From the NCBI RefSeq assembly GCF_014650755.1, contig NZ_BMVO01000009.1, positions 124,001 to 188,000 of the forward strand: a stretch of 64,000 nt of DNA, written 5' to 3'. The notes under the pieces are model-generated. The model was not told the origin of the DNA. It did no database searches and was given only the letters and a program-made list of their open reading frames with translations. This document shows, in pieces, positions 34,933 through 43,958 of the stretch (positions are counted from its first letter, which is position 1; each line of letters opens with the position of its first letter). Origin of the DNA: Streptomyces chryseus (GTDB lineage: Bacteria; Actinomycetota; Actinomycetes; Streptomycetales; Streptomycetaceae). The translations under genes and the position numbers were made by a program.

Positions 34933-35544
34933 ATGACATCGGTCCTCGTCTGCGACGACTCCCCGCTTGCCCGAGAGGCGCTCCGCCGCGCGGTCGCGAC
35001 CGTGCCCGGTGTCGAGCGCGTGACGACGGCGGCCAACGGCGAGGAAGTCCTCCGCCGCTGGGGTGCCGACCGCTCGGACCTGATTCTGATGGACGTACGC
35101 ATGCCCGGCCTGGGCGGCGTCGAGACCGTGCGCCGGCTGCTCTCCGCGGACCCCGGCGCCCGGATCATCATGCTCACGGTCGCCGAGGACCTGGACGGCG
35201 TCGCGCTCGCGGTCGCCGCCGGCGCCCGCGGCTACCTGCACAAGGACGCCTCGCGCGCCGAACTGCGGGCGACCGTCACCCAGGCGCTCGCCGACCCGAC
35301 CTGGCGGCTCGCCCCGCGCCGGCTCCGGTCCGCGGAGATGGGTGCGGCCCCGACGCTCACGGCGCGCGAGATCCAGGTGCTCGAAGGCATGAGCCACGGA
35401 CGCTCCAACGCGGAGATCGGCCGGGAGCTCTTCCTCTCGGAGGACACGGTCAAGACACACGCCCGGCGGCTCTTCAAGAAACTCGGCGCCTCGGACCGGG
35501 CGCACGCGGTCGCGCTCGGGTTCCGCTGGGGCCTGGTCCGATAG
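34933..35544 (+). CDS. bldM: Response-regulator-type developmental activator BldM
   Basis: BldM controls aerial mycelium formation and later, with WhiI, sporulation genes. It has 203 residues. The receiver domain (1-120) has the acidic pair DD at 8-9, Asp54 in LILMDVRMPG and Lys in LHKDAS. A LuxR-type HTH follows in the C-terminal part (LTAREIQVLEGMSHGRSNAEIGR, LFLSEDTVKTHARRLFKKLG). BldM is an orphan regulator with no partner kinase gene here, and studies show it does not need Asp phosphorylation. Expression is expected from the BldN promoter at 34772. Confidence 0.96.
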   Translation: MTSVLVCDDSPLAREALRRAVATVPGVERVTTAANGEEVLRRWGADRSDLILMDVRMPGLGGVETVRRLLSADPGARIIMLTVAEDLDGVALAVAAGARGYLHKDASRAELRATVTQALADPTWRLAPRRLRSAEMGAAPTLTAREIQVLEGMSHGRSNAEIGRELFLSEDTVKTHARRLFKKLGASDRAHAVALGFRWGLVR

Positions 35545-35705
35545 GACCGGCCGGTGCGCTCCCGCGCGGGTGTCTCGATCCCCGTCCGCCCTCCGGCGGG
35601 CGGGGTGGCGGACGCCCGTGCCCCTTTCCGCCGCCGATGCCGCATCCTTGAGGGGTGGAGTTCCTCGGGGACGATTCGGTCGAGCGGGAGGGGAGGGCTC
35701 AGAGG

Positions 35706-36371
35706 ATGAGTTCCGGCGTACCTGCTCATAACGCTTCGGTGCACAACTACGGGCGTGGTGCCGCGGATGCCTCGGCGCCAAGGCACCATGGACCGATGCG
35801 CGACGACGAGACGACGGTGATCGGTGCACTCGTCCGCCGTGCTGTCGAGGGCGACGAGCAGGCGACGCACGACCTGCTGGCCCGGGTCCACCCGCTGGCC
35901 CTGCGCTACTGCCGCACCCGGCTGAACCGGCTGCCCGGTGATGCCCGTCACTTCGTCGAGGACCTGGCGCAGGAGGTCTGCGTCGCGGTGCTGATGGCGC
36001 TGCCCCGCTACAAGGACACCGGCCGGCCCTTCGAGGCGTTCGTGTTCGCCATCGCCGCCCACAAGGTCGCCGACCTCCAGCGCGCCGCGATGCGCCACCC
36101 CGGATCGACCGCCGTGCCGTCCGACGAGATGCCGGAGCGGCCCGACGACTCGCTGGGCCCCGAGGAGCGGGCGCTGCTGAGCAGCGACGCCGAGTGGGCG
36201 AAGAAACTTCTGGCCAATCTTCCCCAGGCGCAGCGCGAGCTGCTCGTGCTGCGGGTCGCCGTCGGGCTGACCGCCGAGGAGACCGGCCAGATGCTGGGCA
36301 TGTCGCCCGGTGCCGTGCGGGTCGCGCAGCACCGCGCGCTCAGCCGCCTGCGCGCCCTCGCCGGACAGTAG
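35706..36371 (+). CDS. ECF RNA polymerase sigma factor (SigD-like)
   Basis: The 221-residue protein (ATG 35706 after GGGAGG) has sigma region 2 (YCRTRLNRLPGDARHFVEDLAQEVCVAVLMALPRY and AAHKVADLQRA) and region 4 with HTH (LTAEETGQMLGMSPGAVRVAQHRALSRLRAL). ATG 35796 would remove a poorly ordered 30-residue start and is a possible alternative. The place between bldM and guaB matches sigD beside guaB2 in M. tuberculosis. No anti-sigma gene is next to it. Confidence 0.9.
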   Translation: MSSGVPAHNASVHNYGRGAADASAPRHHGPMRDDETTVIGALVRRAVEGDEQATHDLLARVHPLALRYCRTRLNRLPGDARHFVEDLAQEVCVAVLMALPRYKDTGRPFEAFVFAIAAHKVADLQRAAMRHPGSTAVPSDEMPERPDDSLGPEERALLSSDAEWAKKLLANLPQAQRELLVLRVAVGLTAEETGQMLGMSPGAVRVAQHRALSRLRALAGQ

Positions 36372-36508
36372 CCGCGCCGCACGGAGCCCCCGGTGTCCGT
36401 GTGAACGTACAAACTCGCCAGGTGATCTTGCTCGTGGAATGAGACACCCCGCTATCCCGTTAGCATGGACATCCGCGCCGAGCAAGACCATTTGGGAAGG
36501 TGTCAGGC

Positions 36509-38011
36509 ATGACTGCCAACGTCGATGGAGTGCCCGAGAAGTTCGCGATGCTCGGGCTGACCTACGACGACGTGCTGCTGCTGCCCGGCGCGTCGGACAT
36601 GGCGCCCGACCAGATCGACACCTCCTCGTACATCTCCAAGAACGTCCGGGTGAACGTCCCGCTGCTCTCCGCCGCGATGGACAAGGTCACCGAGTCGCGC
36701 ATGGCCATCGCCATGGCCCGCCAGGGCGGCGTCGGCGTGCTGCACCGGAACCTCTCGATCGCCGACCAGGCGAACCAGGTCGACCTCGTCAAGCGCTCCG
36801 AGTCCGGCATGGTGACCGACCCGATCACCGTGCGCCCGGACACCACGCTCGGCGAGGCCGACGAGCTCTGCGCCAAGTTCCGCATCAGCGGCGTGCCGGT
36901 GACCGACCCGGCGGGCAAGCTGCTCGGCATCGTCACCAACCGCGACATGGCCTTCGAGACGGACCGCTCCCGCCAGGTCCGCGAGATCATGACGCCGATG
37001 CCGCTCGTCACGGGCAAGGTCGGCATCTCCCGCGTCGACGCGGTGCAGCTGCTGCGCCGCCACAAGATCGAGAAGCTTCCGCTGGTCGACGACGCGGGCA
37101 TCCTCAAGGGCCTCATCACGGTCAAGGACTTCGTCAAGGCCGAGAAGTACCCGAACGCCGCCAAGGACGCCGAGGGCCGACTGCTCGTCGGCGCGGCCGT
37201 GGGTGTCGCCGGTGACGCGTACGACCGTGCCCAGGCGCTCATCGAGGCGGGTGTCGACTTCATCGTCGTCGACACCGCGCACGGACACTCGCGCCTGGTC
37301 GGCGACATGGTCGCCAAGATCAAGTCCAACTCCGCGGTCGACGTCATCGGCGGCAACGTCGCCACCCGCGACGGCGCCCAGGCGCTCATCGACGCCGGCT
37401 GCGACGGCATCAAGGTCGGCGTCGGCCCCGGCTCCATCTGCACGACCCGCGTCGTCGCCGGCATCGGCGTACCGCAGGTCACCGCGATCTACGAGGCCTC
37501 GCTCGCCGCGAAGGCGGCCGGCGTGCCGGTCATCGGCGACGGCGGCCTCCAGTACTCCGGCGACATCGCCAAGGCGATCGTGGCGGGCGCCGACACCGTG
37601 ATGCTCGGCTCGCTGCTCGCGGGCTGCGAGGAGTCGCCCGGCGAGCTCCTCTTCATCAACGGCAAGCAGTTCAAGTCGTACCGCGGCATGGGCTCGCTCG
37701 GCGCCATGCAGTCCCGCGGCCAGGCCAGGTCGTACTCCAAGGACCGGTACTTCCAGGAGGGCGTCGGCGCCGACGACAAGCTCGTGCCCGAGGGCATCGA
37801 GGGCCAGGTGCCCTACCGGGGTCCGCTGTCCGCCGTCGTGCACCAGCTCGCGGGCGGCCTGCGTCAGTCGATGTTCTATGTCGGCGGCCGGACGATTCCG
37901 GAGCTTCAGCAGAACGGCCGGTTCGTACGGATCACCTCGGCGGGCCTCAAGGAGAGCCACCCGCACGACATCCAGATGACGGTCGAGGCGCCGAACTACA
38001 GCAGGAAGTAA
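36509..38011 (+). CDS. guaB: Inosine-5'-monophosphate dehydrogenase
   Basis: GuaB oxidises IMP to XMP with NAD, the committed step to guanine nucleotides. The product has 500 residues: a TIM barrel interrupted by a Bateman domain of two CBS motifs (about 110-230). Catalytic Cys311 lies in GPGSICTTR, and the flap region has the usual MGSLGAMQSRG. ATG 36509 is used, 8 nt after GGGAAGG. guaB3 follows behind a strong terminator, and guaA is at 58593. Confidence 0.97.
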   Translation: MTANVDGVPEKFAMLGLTYDDVLLLPGASDMAPDQIDTSSYISKNVRVNVPLLSAAMDKVTESRMAIAMARQGGVGVLHRNLSIADQANQVDLVKRSESGMVTDPITVRPDTTLGEADELCAKFRISGVPVTDPAGKLLGIVTNRDMAFETDRSRQVREIMTPMPLVTGKVGISRVDAVQLLRRHKIEKLPLVDDAGILKGLITVKDFVKAEKYPNAAKDAEGRLLVGAAVGVAGDAYDRAQALIEAGVDFIVVDTAHGHSRLVGDMVAKIKSNSAVDVIGGNVATRDGAQALIDAGCDGIKVGVGPGSICTTRVVAGIGVPQVTAIYEASLAAKAAGVPVIGDGGLQYSGDIAKAIVAGADTVMLGSLLAGCEESPGELLFINGKQFKSYRGMGSLGAMQSRGQARSYSKDRYFQEGVGADDKLVPEGIEGQVPYRGPLSAVVHQLAGGLRQSMFYVGGRTIPELQQNGRFVRITSAGLKESHPHDIQMTVEAPNYSRK

Positions 38012-38028
38012 CCTCCCACGTACACGCT

Positions 38029-38064
38029 GAGGGGCGGCCCCGGAGATTCCCGGGGCCGCCCCTC
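38029..38064 (+). terminator. Terminator between guaB and guaB3
   Basis: A perfect 15-bp stem (arms 38029-38043 and 38050-38064) with a 6-nt loop, 18 nt after the guaB stop. The T tail is weak, as is usual in Streptomyces. Confidence 0.8.
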
Positions 38065-38117
38065 GCGTGTGTGTCGGCGATACTGGAACGGCATACCAAG
38101 AGGGAAAGGCCACACAC

Positions 38118-39242
38118 GTGACTGAGATCGAGATCGGGCGCGGCAAGCGCGGCCGCAGGGCGTACGCGTTCGACGACATCGCCATCGTGCCGAGCCGGCG
38201 CACCCGGGACCCGAAGGAGGTCTCGATCGCCTGGCAGATCGACGCCTATCGTTTCGAGCTGCCGTTCCTGGCCGCTCCGATGGACTCCGTCGTCTCGCCG
38301 CAGACCGCCATCCGCATCGGCGAGCTGGGCGGTCTGGGCGTACTGAACCTCGAAGGTCTGTGGACGCGGTACGAGGACCCGGAGCCGCTGCTCCAGGAGA
38401 TCGCGGAGCTCGACGACGAGACCGCGACCCGCCGCCTCCAGGAGATCTACGCCGCCCCCATCAAGGCGGACCTGATCGGGCAGCGCATCAAGGAGGTGCG
38501 CGACTCGGGCGTCGTCACCGCCGCCGCCCTGTCGCCGCAGCGTACGGCCGAGTTCTCCAAGGCCGTCGTGGACGCCGGTGTCGACATCTTCGTGATCCGC
38601 GGGACCACGGTCTCCGCCGAGCACGTGTCGGGCGCCGCCGAGCCGCTGAACCTCAAGCAGTTCATCTACGAGCTCGACGTCCCGGTCATCGTGGGCGGCT
38701 GCGCGACGTACACCGCCGCGCTGCACCTGATGCGCACCGGCGCGGCCGGTGTCCTCGTCGGCTTCGGCGGCGGCGCCGCGCACACCACGCGCAACGTGCT
38801 GGGCATCCAGGTCCCGATGGCCACCGCCGTCGCCGACGTGGCCGCGGCCCGCCGCGACTACATGGACGAGTCCGGCGGCCGGTACGTGCACGTCATCGCC
38901 GACGGCGGCGTGGGCTGGTCCGGCGACCTGCCGAAGGCCATCGCCTGCGGCGCGGACGCCGTGATGATGGGCTCCCCGCTGGCCCGCGCGACGGACGCGC
39001 CCGGCCGCGGCCACCACTGGGGCATGGAGGCCGTCCACGAGGACGTACCGCGCGGAAAGCGCATGGACCTGGGCGCGGTCGGCACGACGGAGGAGATCCT
39101 CCTCGGCCCGTCGCACACCCCGGACGGTTCGATGAACCTCTTCGGCGCGCTGCGCCGCTCGATGGCGACCACGGGCTACAGCGAGCTCAAGGAGTTCCAG
39201 CGCGTCGAGGTGACGGTCTCCCCGGCCGAGCACAAGCGCTGA
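38118..39242 (+). CDS. guaB3: GuaB3-type IMP dehydrogenase-related protein
   Basis: The 374-residue barrel protein lacks the CBS pair found in GuaB. It has the family motifs GGLGVLNLEG, MGSPLARA and the closing LKEFQRVEVTV of the actinobacterial GuaB3 group. The loop that carries the catalytic Cys in IMP dehydrogenase (GPGSICTTR) reads GGGAAHTTR here, with His222 at the Cys position. IMP dehydrogenase activity by the standard thioimidate route is therefore not possible. The function of actinobacterial GuaB3 is not established. The GTG at 38118 follows AGGGAAAGG. Confidence 0.93.
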   Translation: MTEIEIGRGKRGRRAYAFDDIAIVPSRRTRDPKEVSIAWQIDAYRFELPFLAAPMDSVVSPQTAIRIGELGGLGVLNLEGLWTRYEDPEPLLQEIAELDDETATRRLQEIYAAPIKADLIGQRIKEVRDSGVVTAAALSPQRTAEFSKAVVDAGVDIFVIRGTTVSAEHVSGAAEPLNLKQFIYELDVPVIVGGCATYTAALHLMRTGAAGVLVGFGGGAAHTTRNVLGIQVPMATAVADVAAARRDYMDESGGRYVHVIADGGVGWSGDLPKAIACGADAVMMGSPLARATDAPGRGHHWGMEAVHEDVPRGKRMDLGAVGTTEEILLGPSHTPDGSMNLFGALRRSMATTGYSELKEFQRVEVTVSPAEHKR

Positions 39243-39261
39243 CGCTTTCGCGTACGTGGGT

Positions 39262-39300
39262 GAAGGGGCCCGGACCACCGTGCGTGGTCCGGGCCCCTTC
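39262..39300. terminator. Bidirectional terminator between guaB3 and the M16 gene
   Basis: A perfect 17-bp stem (arms 39262-39278 and 39284-39300) with a 5-nt loop between two convergent genes. The arms begin GAAGG and end CCTTC, so it can stop transcription from both sides. Confidence 0.9.
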
Positions 39301-39312
39301 GCACGACCGTGC

Positions 39313-41031
39313 TCAGGCGACGCGGCGACGCCGTCGCAAGGCGGTGACCACCGGGAACAGCAGTCCTGCCTCCAGGAGCCACAGGAACACGACGAAGGCC
39401 CAGTCGGGCGCCGCGTAGAGCGTGCTGTCGAACTCCTCGGACGTCGCCACCAGGGCGACCAGGCCCCACAGGAACGCCAGGACGCCGAAGACCCACATGG
39501 ACGCCGGTGATCCAGGGGATGCGGGTGTGGCGTGGACCCGGGCCCTGTCCTTCCGGCCCTCGCGGTCCCGCTCCGGCGGCGGACCCGGGATGCGCTGCGG
39601 ATCGCGCGGCGGCATCGGGACGACCGCGTGCGGTGGCACGCCCGCGTCGATGCGGGCCAGGTCCGCCGCGTCCATCCGGTACAGCGTCGGCTCGACGGAC
39701 AGCGAGAAACCGTCGTTGCCGATCAGATGCCGGCCACCGTCCGGGTATGCGAGCATCACCGCGCACTCGGCGTACCGCACCGTGACCCGGTTGCCCGGCG
39801 AGGTCAGGCTGACGCCCTCGGGCGCGATCAGCAGAGCGGCCGTGTCGTCGGCCAGGTACGCGTGCCGGCTGCCGGTCAGGAGCTCGGCGGAGTCGCTGGG
39901 GGCGGCGACGTACCCGGCCCAGTCGGCCTCGCCGCCGGGCACCTTGAGCAGTGCGTTCGCGCTGACCTCGCGGGCGACGGCATGCAGGTCCGCGACGGTG
40001 AGCGCCCGCAGCTCGGCGATGTGCTCCTCGTCGGACTGGACGGGGTGACGGGTGAGCAGCCCGAGCGCGTACGAGGGAAGCTTCGCGGCGGCCAGGTCGG
40101 GTATCTCGTACTGCTTCAGCACGGCGGTGCGCGCCGCGTCGAGGTCCGCCTGCTCGATACGTCCCACCCGCAGTGCCGCCAGAACGTCGACGAATCCGCC
40201 GACGACCGCGTCCTGCTTGGCGGGCAGGGAGTCGGCCACCGCGGTGATGGTCGCGAACTCCGCGTCGCGCGGGGTGTAGTCGCTCTCGGCGGTGTACGAG
40301 TAGCCGCCCTTCTGCCGCAGATCGCGGAAGAGCGCCTTGCCGAGCACGGCGGAGAAGACGCTCGCGGCGGTGGAGCGGCGTACCACCGCGTCGAGGACGA
40401 CCACTCCGTCGTCCCCCTTGATGTACGCGGGGGTGCGCGGCAGCGCGGAGGTGACGGGCGGCAGCGGCTGCCACGAACCCGACGGGAGCCGCAGATCCAG
40501 ACCTTCGGGGAGGGTGCCGCTGGTGATCCACAGGACGGCGTTCTCGCGGGTGAAGCGCGTACGGGCCCAGTCGCTCACAGCGGTCGCGTCGGCCCGCCGC
40601 AGGCCCAGCTCCTGGTAGCTGGTCAGGCCGTGTCCCTGGGCGCCGTAACGCCACAGGGCCATGTCGTGCTGCGGTCCCGCGCCGCGCCCGGCGGCCTCCG
40701 TGCGCAGGATCTCCTTCTCCGTCTCCAGCCGGTGCAGCGGCAGATCGCGCAGGGACGCGCAGACCCCGTTGAGGTACTCGACGATCTCGTCGTCGCCACC
40801 CTGGACGTGGAAGTGGGTGTGGGTTCCGGCGGTGGCGCCGTTGTAGTGCAGGTCGCTCATGCCGTGCCCGTGCAGCGCCAGATGCTCGACCAGATGGGTG
40901 ATGCCGCTGGTGGCGAGGGTCTCGTCGGCGCGGCCGACCCGGAAGAGGAGGCCGGCGGTGACGGGTCCGGGACGGTGCGCGAGAACCGTGCGGATGCCGT
41001 CGACCTCGGTTTCGATGATGCCTTCGGCCAT
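39313..41031 (-). CDS. M16 (insulinase-like) peptidase domain protein with C-terminal membrane anchor
   Basis: The product has 572 residues. The N-terminal M16 domain holds the inverted zinc motif HLVEH (46-50) and a downstream Glu-rich helix (ETEKEILRTEAAGR, about 103-116) for the third ligand. An M16 C-like domain has the LRQKGGYSYTAESDY loop near residue 230. A smaller beta-rich part (about 380-480) and two helices near the end (MWVFGVLAFLWGLVALVAT, WAFVVFLWLLEAGLLFP) follow. M16 proteins normally occur as two half-units, so this one would act as a homodimer held at the membrane. The substrate is unknown. It is 3 nt after the next gene's stop in the same operon. Confidence 0.8.
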   Translation of the reverse strand: MAEGIIETEVDGIRTVLAHRPGPVTAGLLFRVGRADETLATSGITHLVEHLALHGHGMSDLHYNGATAGTHTHFHVQGGDDEIVEYLNGVCASLRDLPLHRLETEKEILRTEAAGRGAGPQHDMALWRYGAQGHGLTSYQELGLRRADATAVSDWARTRFTRENAVLWITSGTLPEGLDLRLPSGSWQPLPPVTSALPRTPAYIKGDDGVVVLDAVVRRSTAASVFSAVLGKALFRDLRQKGGYSYTAESDYTPRDAEFATITAVADSLPAKQDAVVGGFVDVLAALRVGRIEQADLDAARTAVLKQYEIPDLAAAKLPSYALGLLTRHPVQSDEEHIAELRALTVADLHAVAREVSANALLKVPGGEADWAGYVAAPSDSAELLTGSRHAYLADDTAALLIAPEGVSLTSPGNRVTVRYAECAVMLAYPDGGRHLIGNDGFSLSVEPTLYRMDAADLARIDAGVPPHAVVPMPPRDPQRIPGPPPERDREGRKDRARVHATPASPGSPASMWVFGVLAFLWGLVALVATSEEFDSTLYAAPDWAFVVFLWLLEAGLLFPVVTALRRRRRVA

Positions 41032-41034
41032 GGG

Positions 41035-41982
41035 TCAGCCCTTTGCCAGTGCGGTCTTGCGGTGCTTGATGAAGGCGGCTTCCTGGTCGCCGAGGTAGGT
41101 CCAGGGGAACGTGCCGGCCATGTTGCCCAGGGCCCGGAAGTGCGGGGCGGCCTCGGCGTGGTGGCGGCCGAGGGAGAGGGCGGCGGCGAAGTGGCCGTGT
41201 GCGGTGACCCAGTGGAACCCCGGCCGGTACTCGGGATGGAGTACGGACCGTCGGGCCGCGGCGAGCAGCTCGTCACGTACGGCGTGGGCGGACATGTGGG
41301 CGGCGTCCGGACCTTCGTCGAGGTCGAGCCAGCGCTCCATGTGCACTTCGGCGACGAGCGCACCGTTGTTGCCGCCGGGCGGCGCGTCGGCGGCGCACGC
41401 CCGGGCGAAGCCCTCGGCCGCCTCCCAGGAGCCGCCCCACTTGGGGCAGAGCTGCTGGAGGAGCTTGGCCTGGGCGGCGTAGTGGTGCGGGTGGTGTTCG
41501 GCGAGGCGGTCGTAGCGGCGGCGCGCCTCGCTCGCGCCGAGTTGGAGGCCGCGAGCGGTGGTCACACGGTGGCACCAGGCCAGGGCGTACGCCGGATGCT
41601 CGGCGCAGACCTCGATCAGCAGGCCCTCCGCGCGGCGCAGCCAGCTGTGGAACTGGCCGAACTGCGCCTCGGAGACCTTGCTGGCGCGGGCGTTGCTTCG
41701 GATGGACCAGCCGATGCGGATGTAACGGTCGGCGAGGAGGGTCCTGGGCAGCGGGTCGCCGGGGTGGGCGGCCGAGGCCTGCTCCAGGAGGTGCTCGCTG
41801 CCGGGGAGGTCGGCGACGACGGACGAGGCGTAGGCGCGTTCGTCCTCGTCACCGAGGGCGGCGAAGAAGTCCGAGACCGTTCCCCAGTCCCTCGCGTGGC
41901 ACGCGGTGCGCAGTGTCGCGAGGGACGGGTGGTGTGCGAACGGGTCGAACACCGGCCGCGACAGCGGCGGAGTGCTGGACAC
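41035..41982 (-). CDS. Alpha-helical repeat (TPR-like) protein of the M16 operon
   Basis: The 315-residue cytoplasmic protein has repeated helix pairs (SEHLLEQASAAHPGDPLPRTLLADRYIR, LAWCHRVTTARGLQLGASEARRRYDRLAEHHPHHYAAQAKL, AAALSLGRHHAEAAPHFRALG). It resembles TPR-like or DUF4034 proteins, rich in Ala, His and Trp. There is no signal or membrane segment. It lies 3 nt upstream of the M16 gene start and 55 nt after the membrane protein, so the three form a probable operon. The specific function is unknown; it may recruit proteins to the peptidase. Confidence 0.7.
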   Translation of the reverse strand: MSSTPPLSRPVFDPFAHHPSLATLRTACHARDWGTVSDFFAALGDEDERAYASSVVADLPGSEHLLEQASAAHPGDPLPRTLLADRYIRIGWSIRSNARASKVSEAQFGQFHSWLRRAEGLLIEVCAEHPAYALAWCHRVTTARGLQLGASEARRRYDRLAEHHPHHYAAQAKLLQQLCPKWGGSWEAAEGFARACAADAPPGGNNGALVAEVHMERWLDLDEGPDAAHMSAHAVRDELLAAARRSVLHPEYRPGFHWVTAHGHFAAALSLGRHHAEAAPHFRALGNMAGTFPWTYLGDQEAAFIKHRKTALAKG

Positions 41983-42037
41983 GATGTGTGGTTCTCTTCT
42001 TGTTTCTCGTACGGGTGGGAGCGGGTGAAAAGGGCGC

Positions 42038-42523
42038 TCAGGCGGCGGACTTCTTCGCGGCCGCGAAGGAGGCGTAGGCGCCTATCGCGAGGAAGAGGAA
42101 GGTCATCGGGCCGGCGTCCTCCTTCCACAGCGAGGTCAGGAACTCGAACCGCTGGAAGAGCAGCTCCGTCACGGTGACGTGGAGCAGGTCCGAGGCGGCG
42201 ATCGCGAGGCCCAGGAGCTGGCCGAAGTACACCGCGCCCAGCGAGAGGATCGCGGCGACCACCGGCAGGGCGGGGTTGGCGCCCCCGGCCTTCCCTGCCG
42301 CCAGGCCGATGAGGTAGCCGACGCCGACCGCCGCGTAGCCGATCTGGTACTCGGTGGCGCCGATGATGCCGCCGTAGATGCCGGCGGTGACGAGCGCGGC
42401 GGCGAAGGCGGCGGCGACGCCGAGGCCGACGTTGTCGCGCACCGGGGCGGGGGCGGGGGCCTGCGGGTAGGCGTGGTCGGCGAACGGGTTGCCGGGCGGA
42501 GGCGGCGGCACGGACTGGCTCAT
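42038..42523 (-). CDS. Multi-pass membrane protein, first gene of the M16 operon
   Basis: The 161-residue protein has a Pro/Ala-rich start (MSQSVPPPPPGNPFADH) and four hydrophobic helices (GLGVAAAFAAALVTAGIYGG, AAVGVGYLIGLAAG, VVAAILSLGAVYFGQLLGLAI, FLFLAIGAYASFAA). The ATG at 42523 follows GGGGGG. No enzyme family is recognised. Its position suggests it partners with the membrane-tethered M16 protein. Confidence 0.78.
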   Translation of the reverse strand: MSQSVPPPPPGNPFADHAYPQAPAPAPVRDNVGLGVAAAFAAALVTAGIYGGIIGATEYQIGYAAVGVGYLIGLAAGKAGGANPALPVVAAILSLGAVYFGQLLGLAIAASDLLHVTVTELLFQRFEFLTSLWKEDAGPMTFLFLAIGAYASFAAAKKSAA

Positions 42524-42644
42524 GGTGAAGATCCCCCCCAAGGGATGTGGTGCACCGTGGATGCGCACGGACGTGCGACGAGTGACGCCGAACGCTAGCA
42601 GTGCCGTACGAGAGAGCACCCGTGGATTCCGGGCGCCGGGATGC

Positions 42645-43907
42645 TCAGAGCCGGTGGGTCGCCCCCGTCGGGGACGCCCCGCGCGTGTCGAGGAGGAGCT
42701 GGGCCTTCACCGCGAGGGCCTGGAGGTCGTACGTCCGGTGGTTCTGCAGGAGCACGGTCAGGTCCGCGTTGGCCGCCGCCTCGTACAGGGAGTCGACGCG
42801 CGGGACCGGTACGTCGCGCACGCGCCAGTCGGGGACGTGCGGGTCGTGGTAGCCGACCTGGGCACCCAGGTCCATCAGCCGGGTGGCGATCTCCGGGGCG
42901 GGGGAGCCCTGCTGGTCGGCGAGGTCCGGCTTGTAGGTGACGCCGAGCAGCAGGACGCGGGCGCCGCGCGCGGATTTCCCGTGCTCGTTGAGGAGCGTGG
43001 CGCAACGCTGGATCACGTACTGCGGCATGCGGTCGTTGATCTCCTGGGCGAGCCCGACCATGCGCAAGGGGTGGCCGGGGGTCCCACTGCTGTGCGGGAT
43101 GTAGTTGGGGTCGACCGGTACGCCGTGGCCGCCGACGCCCGGGCCCGGGCGGAACGCCTGGAAGCCGAAGGGCTTGGTCTCGGCGCAGCGGATGACGTCC
43201 CACAGATCGACGCCCAGGTCGTGGCAGAGCACGGCCATCTCGTTGACCAGGGCGATGTTGACGTGCCGGTAGTTCGTTTCGAGTACGCCGACGGTCTCGG
43301 CCTCGCGCGGTCCGCGCGCCCGCACCACCTTGTCGGTGAGCCGCCCGTAGAAGGCGGCGGCCGATTCGGTGCAGGCGGGCGTGAGGCCGCCGATGACCTG
43401 CGGGGTGTTGGCGTAACCGTGCAGCCTGCTGCCCGGATTCACCCGACTGGGGGAGTAGGCGAGGTGGAAGTCGCGTCCCGCGCGCAGTCCGGAGCCCTCT
43501 TCGAGGAGGGGGCGCAGGAATTCTTCGGTGGTGCCGGGGTATGCGGCCGATTCGAGCAGCACGGTGGTGTGCGGGCGCAGGTGCGCCGCCAGGGTCCTGG
43601 CGGCGTCGCCGACGTGGCTCAGGTCGAGCGTGCGGTCGGCGCCGAGCGGGGTGGGGGCACAGATGACGGCGGTACGGACCCGGCCCAGTTCGGCCGGGGA
43701 TCTGACAGTGCGGAAGCCGCCGGCCAGCATGCGGCGCAGGTCGGCGGCGGTGAGGGAGCCGTCGGCCGGGGCGCGCCCGGCGGCGAGCTCCGTGAGGCGG
43801 CGGGGATCGGTGTCGAAGCCGATGGTGTCGATGCCGGAGGCGACCGCGGCCTGGGCGAGGGGCAGGCCGCGGTGGCCGAGTCCGATGACGGCGAGATCTG
43901 CGGGCAT
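42645..43907 (-). CDS. Nucleotide-sugar dehydrogenase-like protein without catalytic Cys
   Basis: This 420-residue protein of the UDP-glucose/UDP-ManNAc dehydrogenase family has an NAD fold with LAVIGLGHRGLPLAQAAV, the STYPG-like motif ESAAYPGTTEE, a central dimer helix (ETNYRHVNIALVNEMAVLC) and a UDP-binding domain (VLLLGVTYKPDLADQQGSP). In active WecC-type enzymes the active site is GGHCIPVDP. Here it is GGHGVPVDP, with Gly262 (GGC codon) where Cys (TGC) is needed for the second oxidation. So it is probably not a normal dehydrogenase to the acid; epimerase-, reductase- or aldehyde-level activity, or a regulatory role, are possible. It diverges from glpD. Confidence 0.83.
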   Translation of the reverse strand: MPADLAVIGLGHRGLPLAQAAVASGIDTIGFDTDPRRLTELAAGRAPADGSLTAADLRRMLAGGFRTVRSPAELGRVRTAVICAPTPLGADRTLDLSHVGDAARTLAAHLRPHTTVLLESAAYPGTTEEFLRPLLEEGSGLRAGRDFHLAYSPSRVNPGSRLHGYANTPQVIGGLTPACTESAAAFYGRLTDKVVRARGPREAETVGVLETNYRHVNIALVNEMAVLCHDLGVDLWDVIRCAETKPFGFQAFRPGPGVGGHGVPVDPNYIPHSSGTPGHPLRMVGLAQEINDRMPQYVIQRCATLLNEHGKSARGARVLLLGVTYKPDLADQQGSPAPEIATRLMDLGAQVGYHDPHVPDWRVRDVPVPRVDSLYEAAANADLTVLLQNHRTYDLQALAVKAQLLLDTRGASPTGATHRL

Positions 43908-43958
43908 GGCGGTGGGCCGTCCTTCCCAATAGCCGGAGGGGAGGCAACACGCAAGCCC

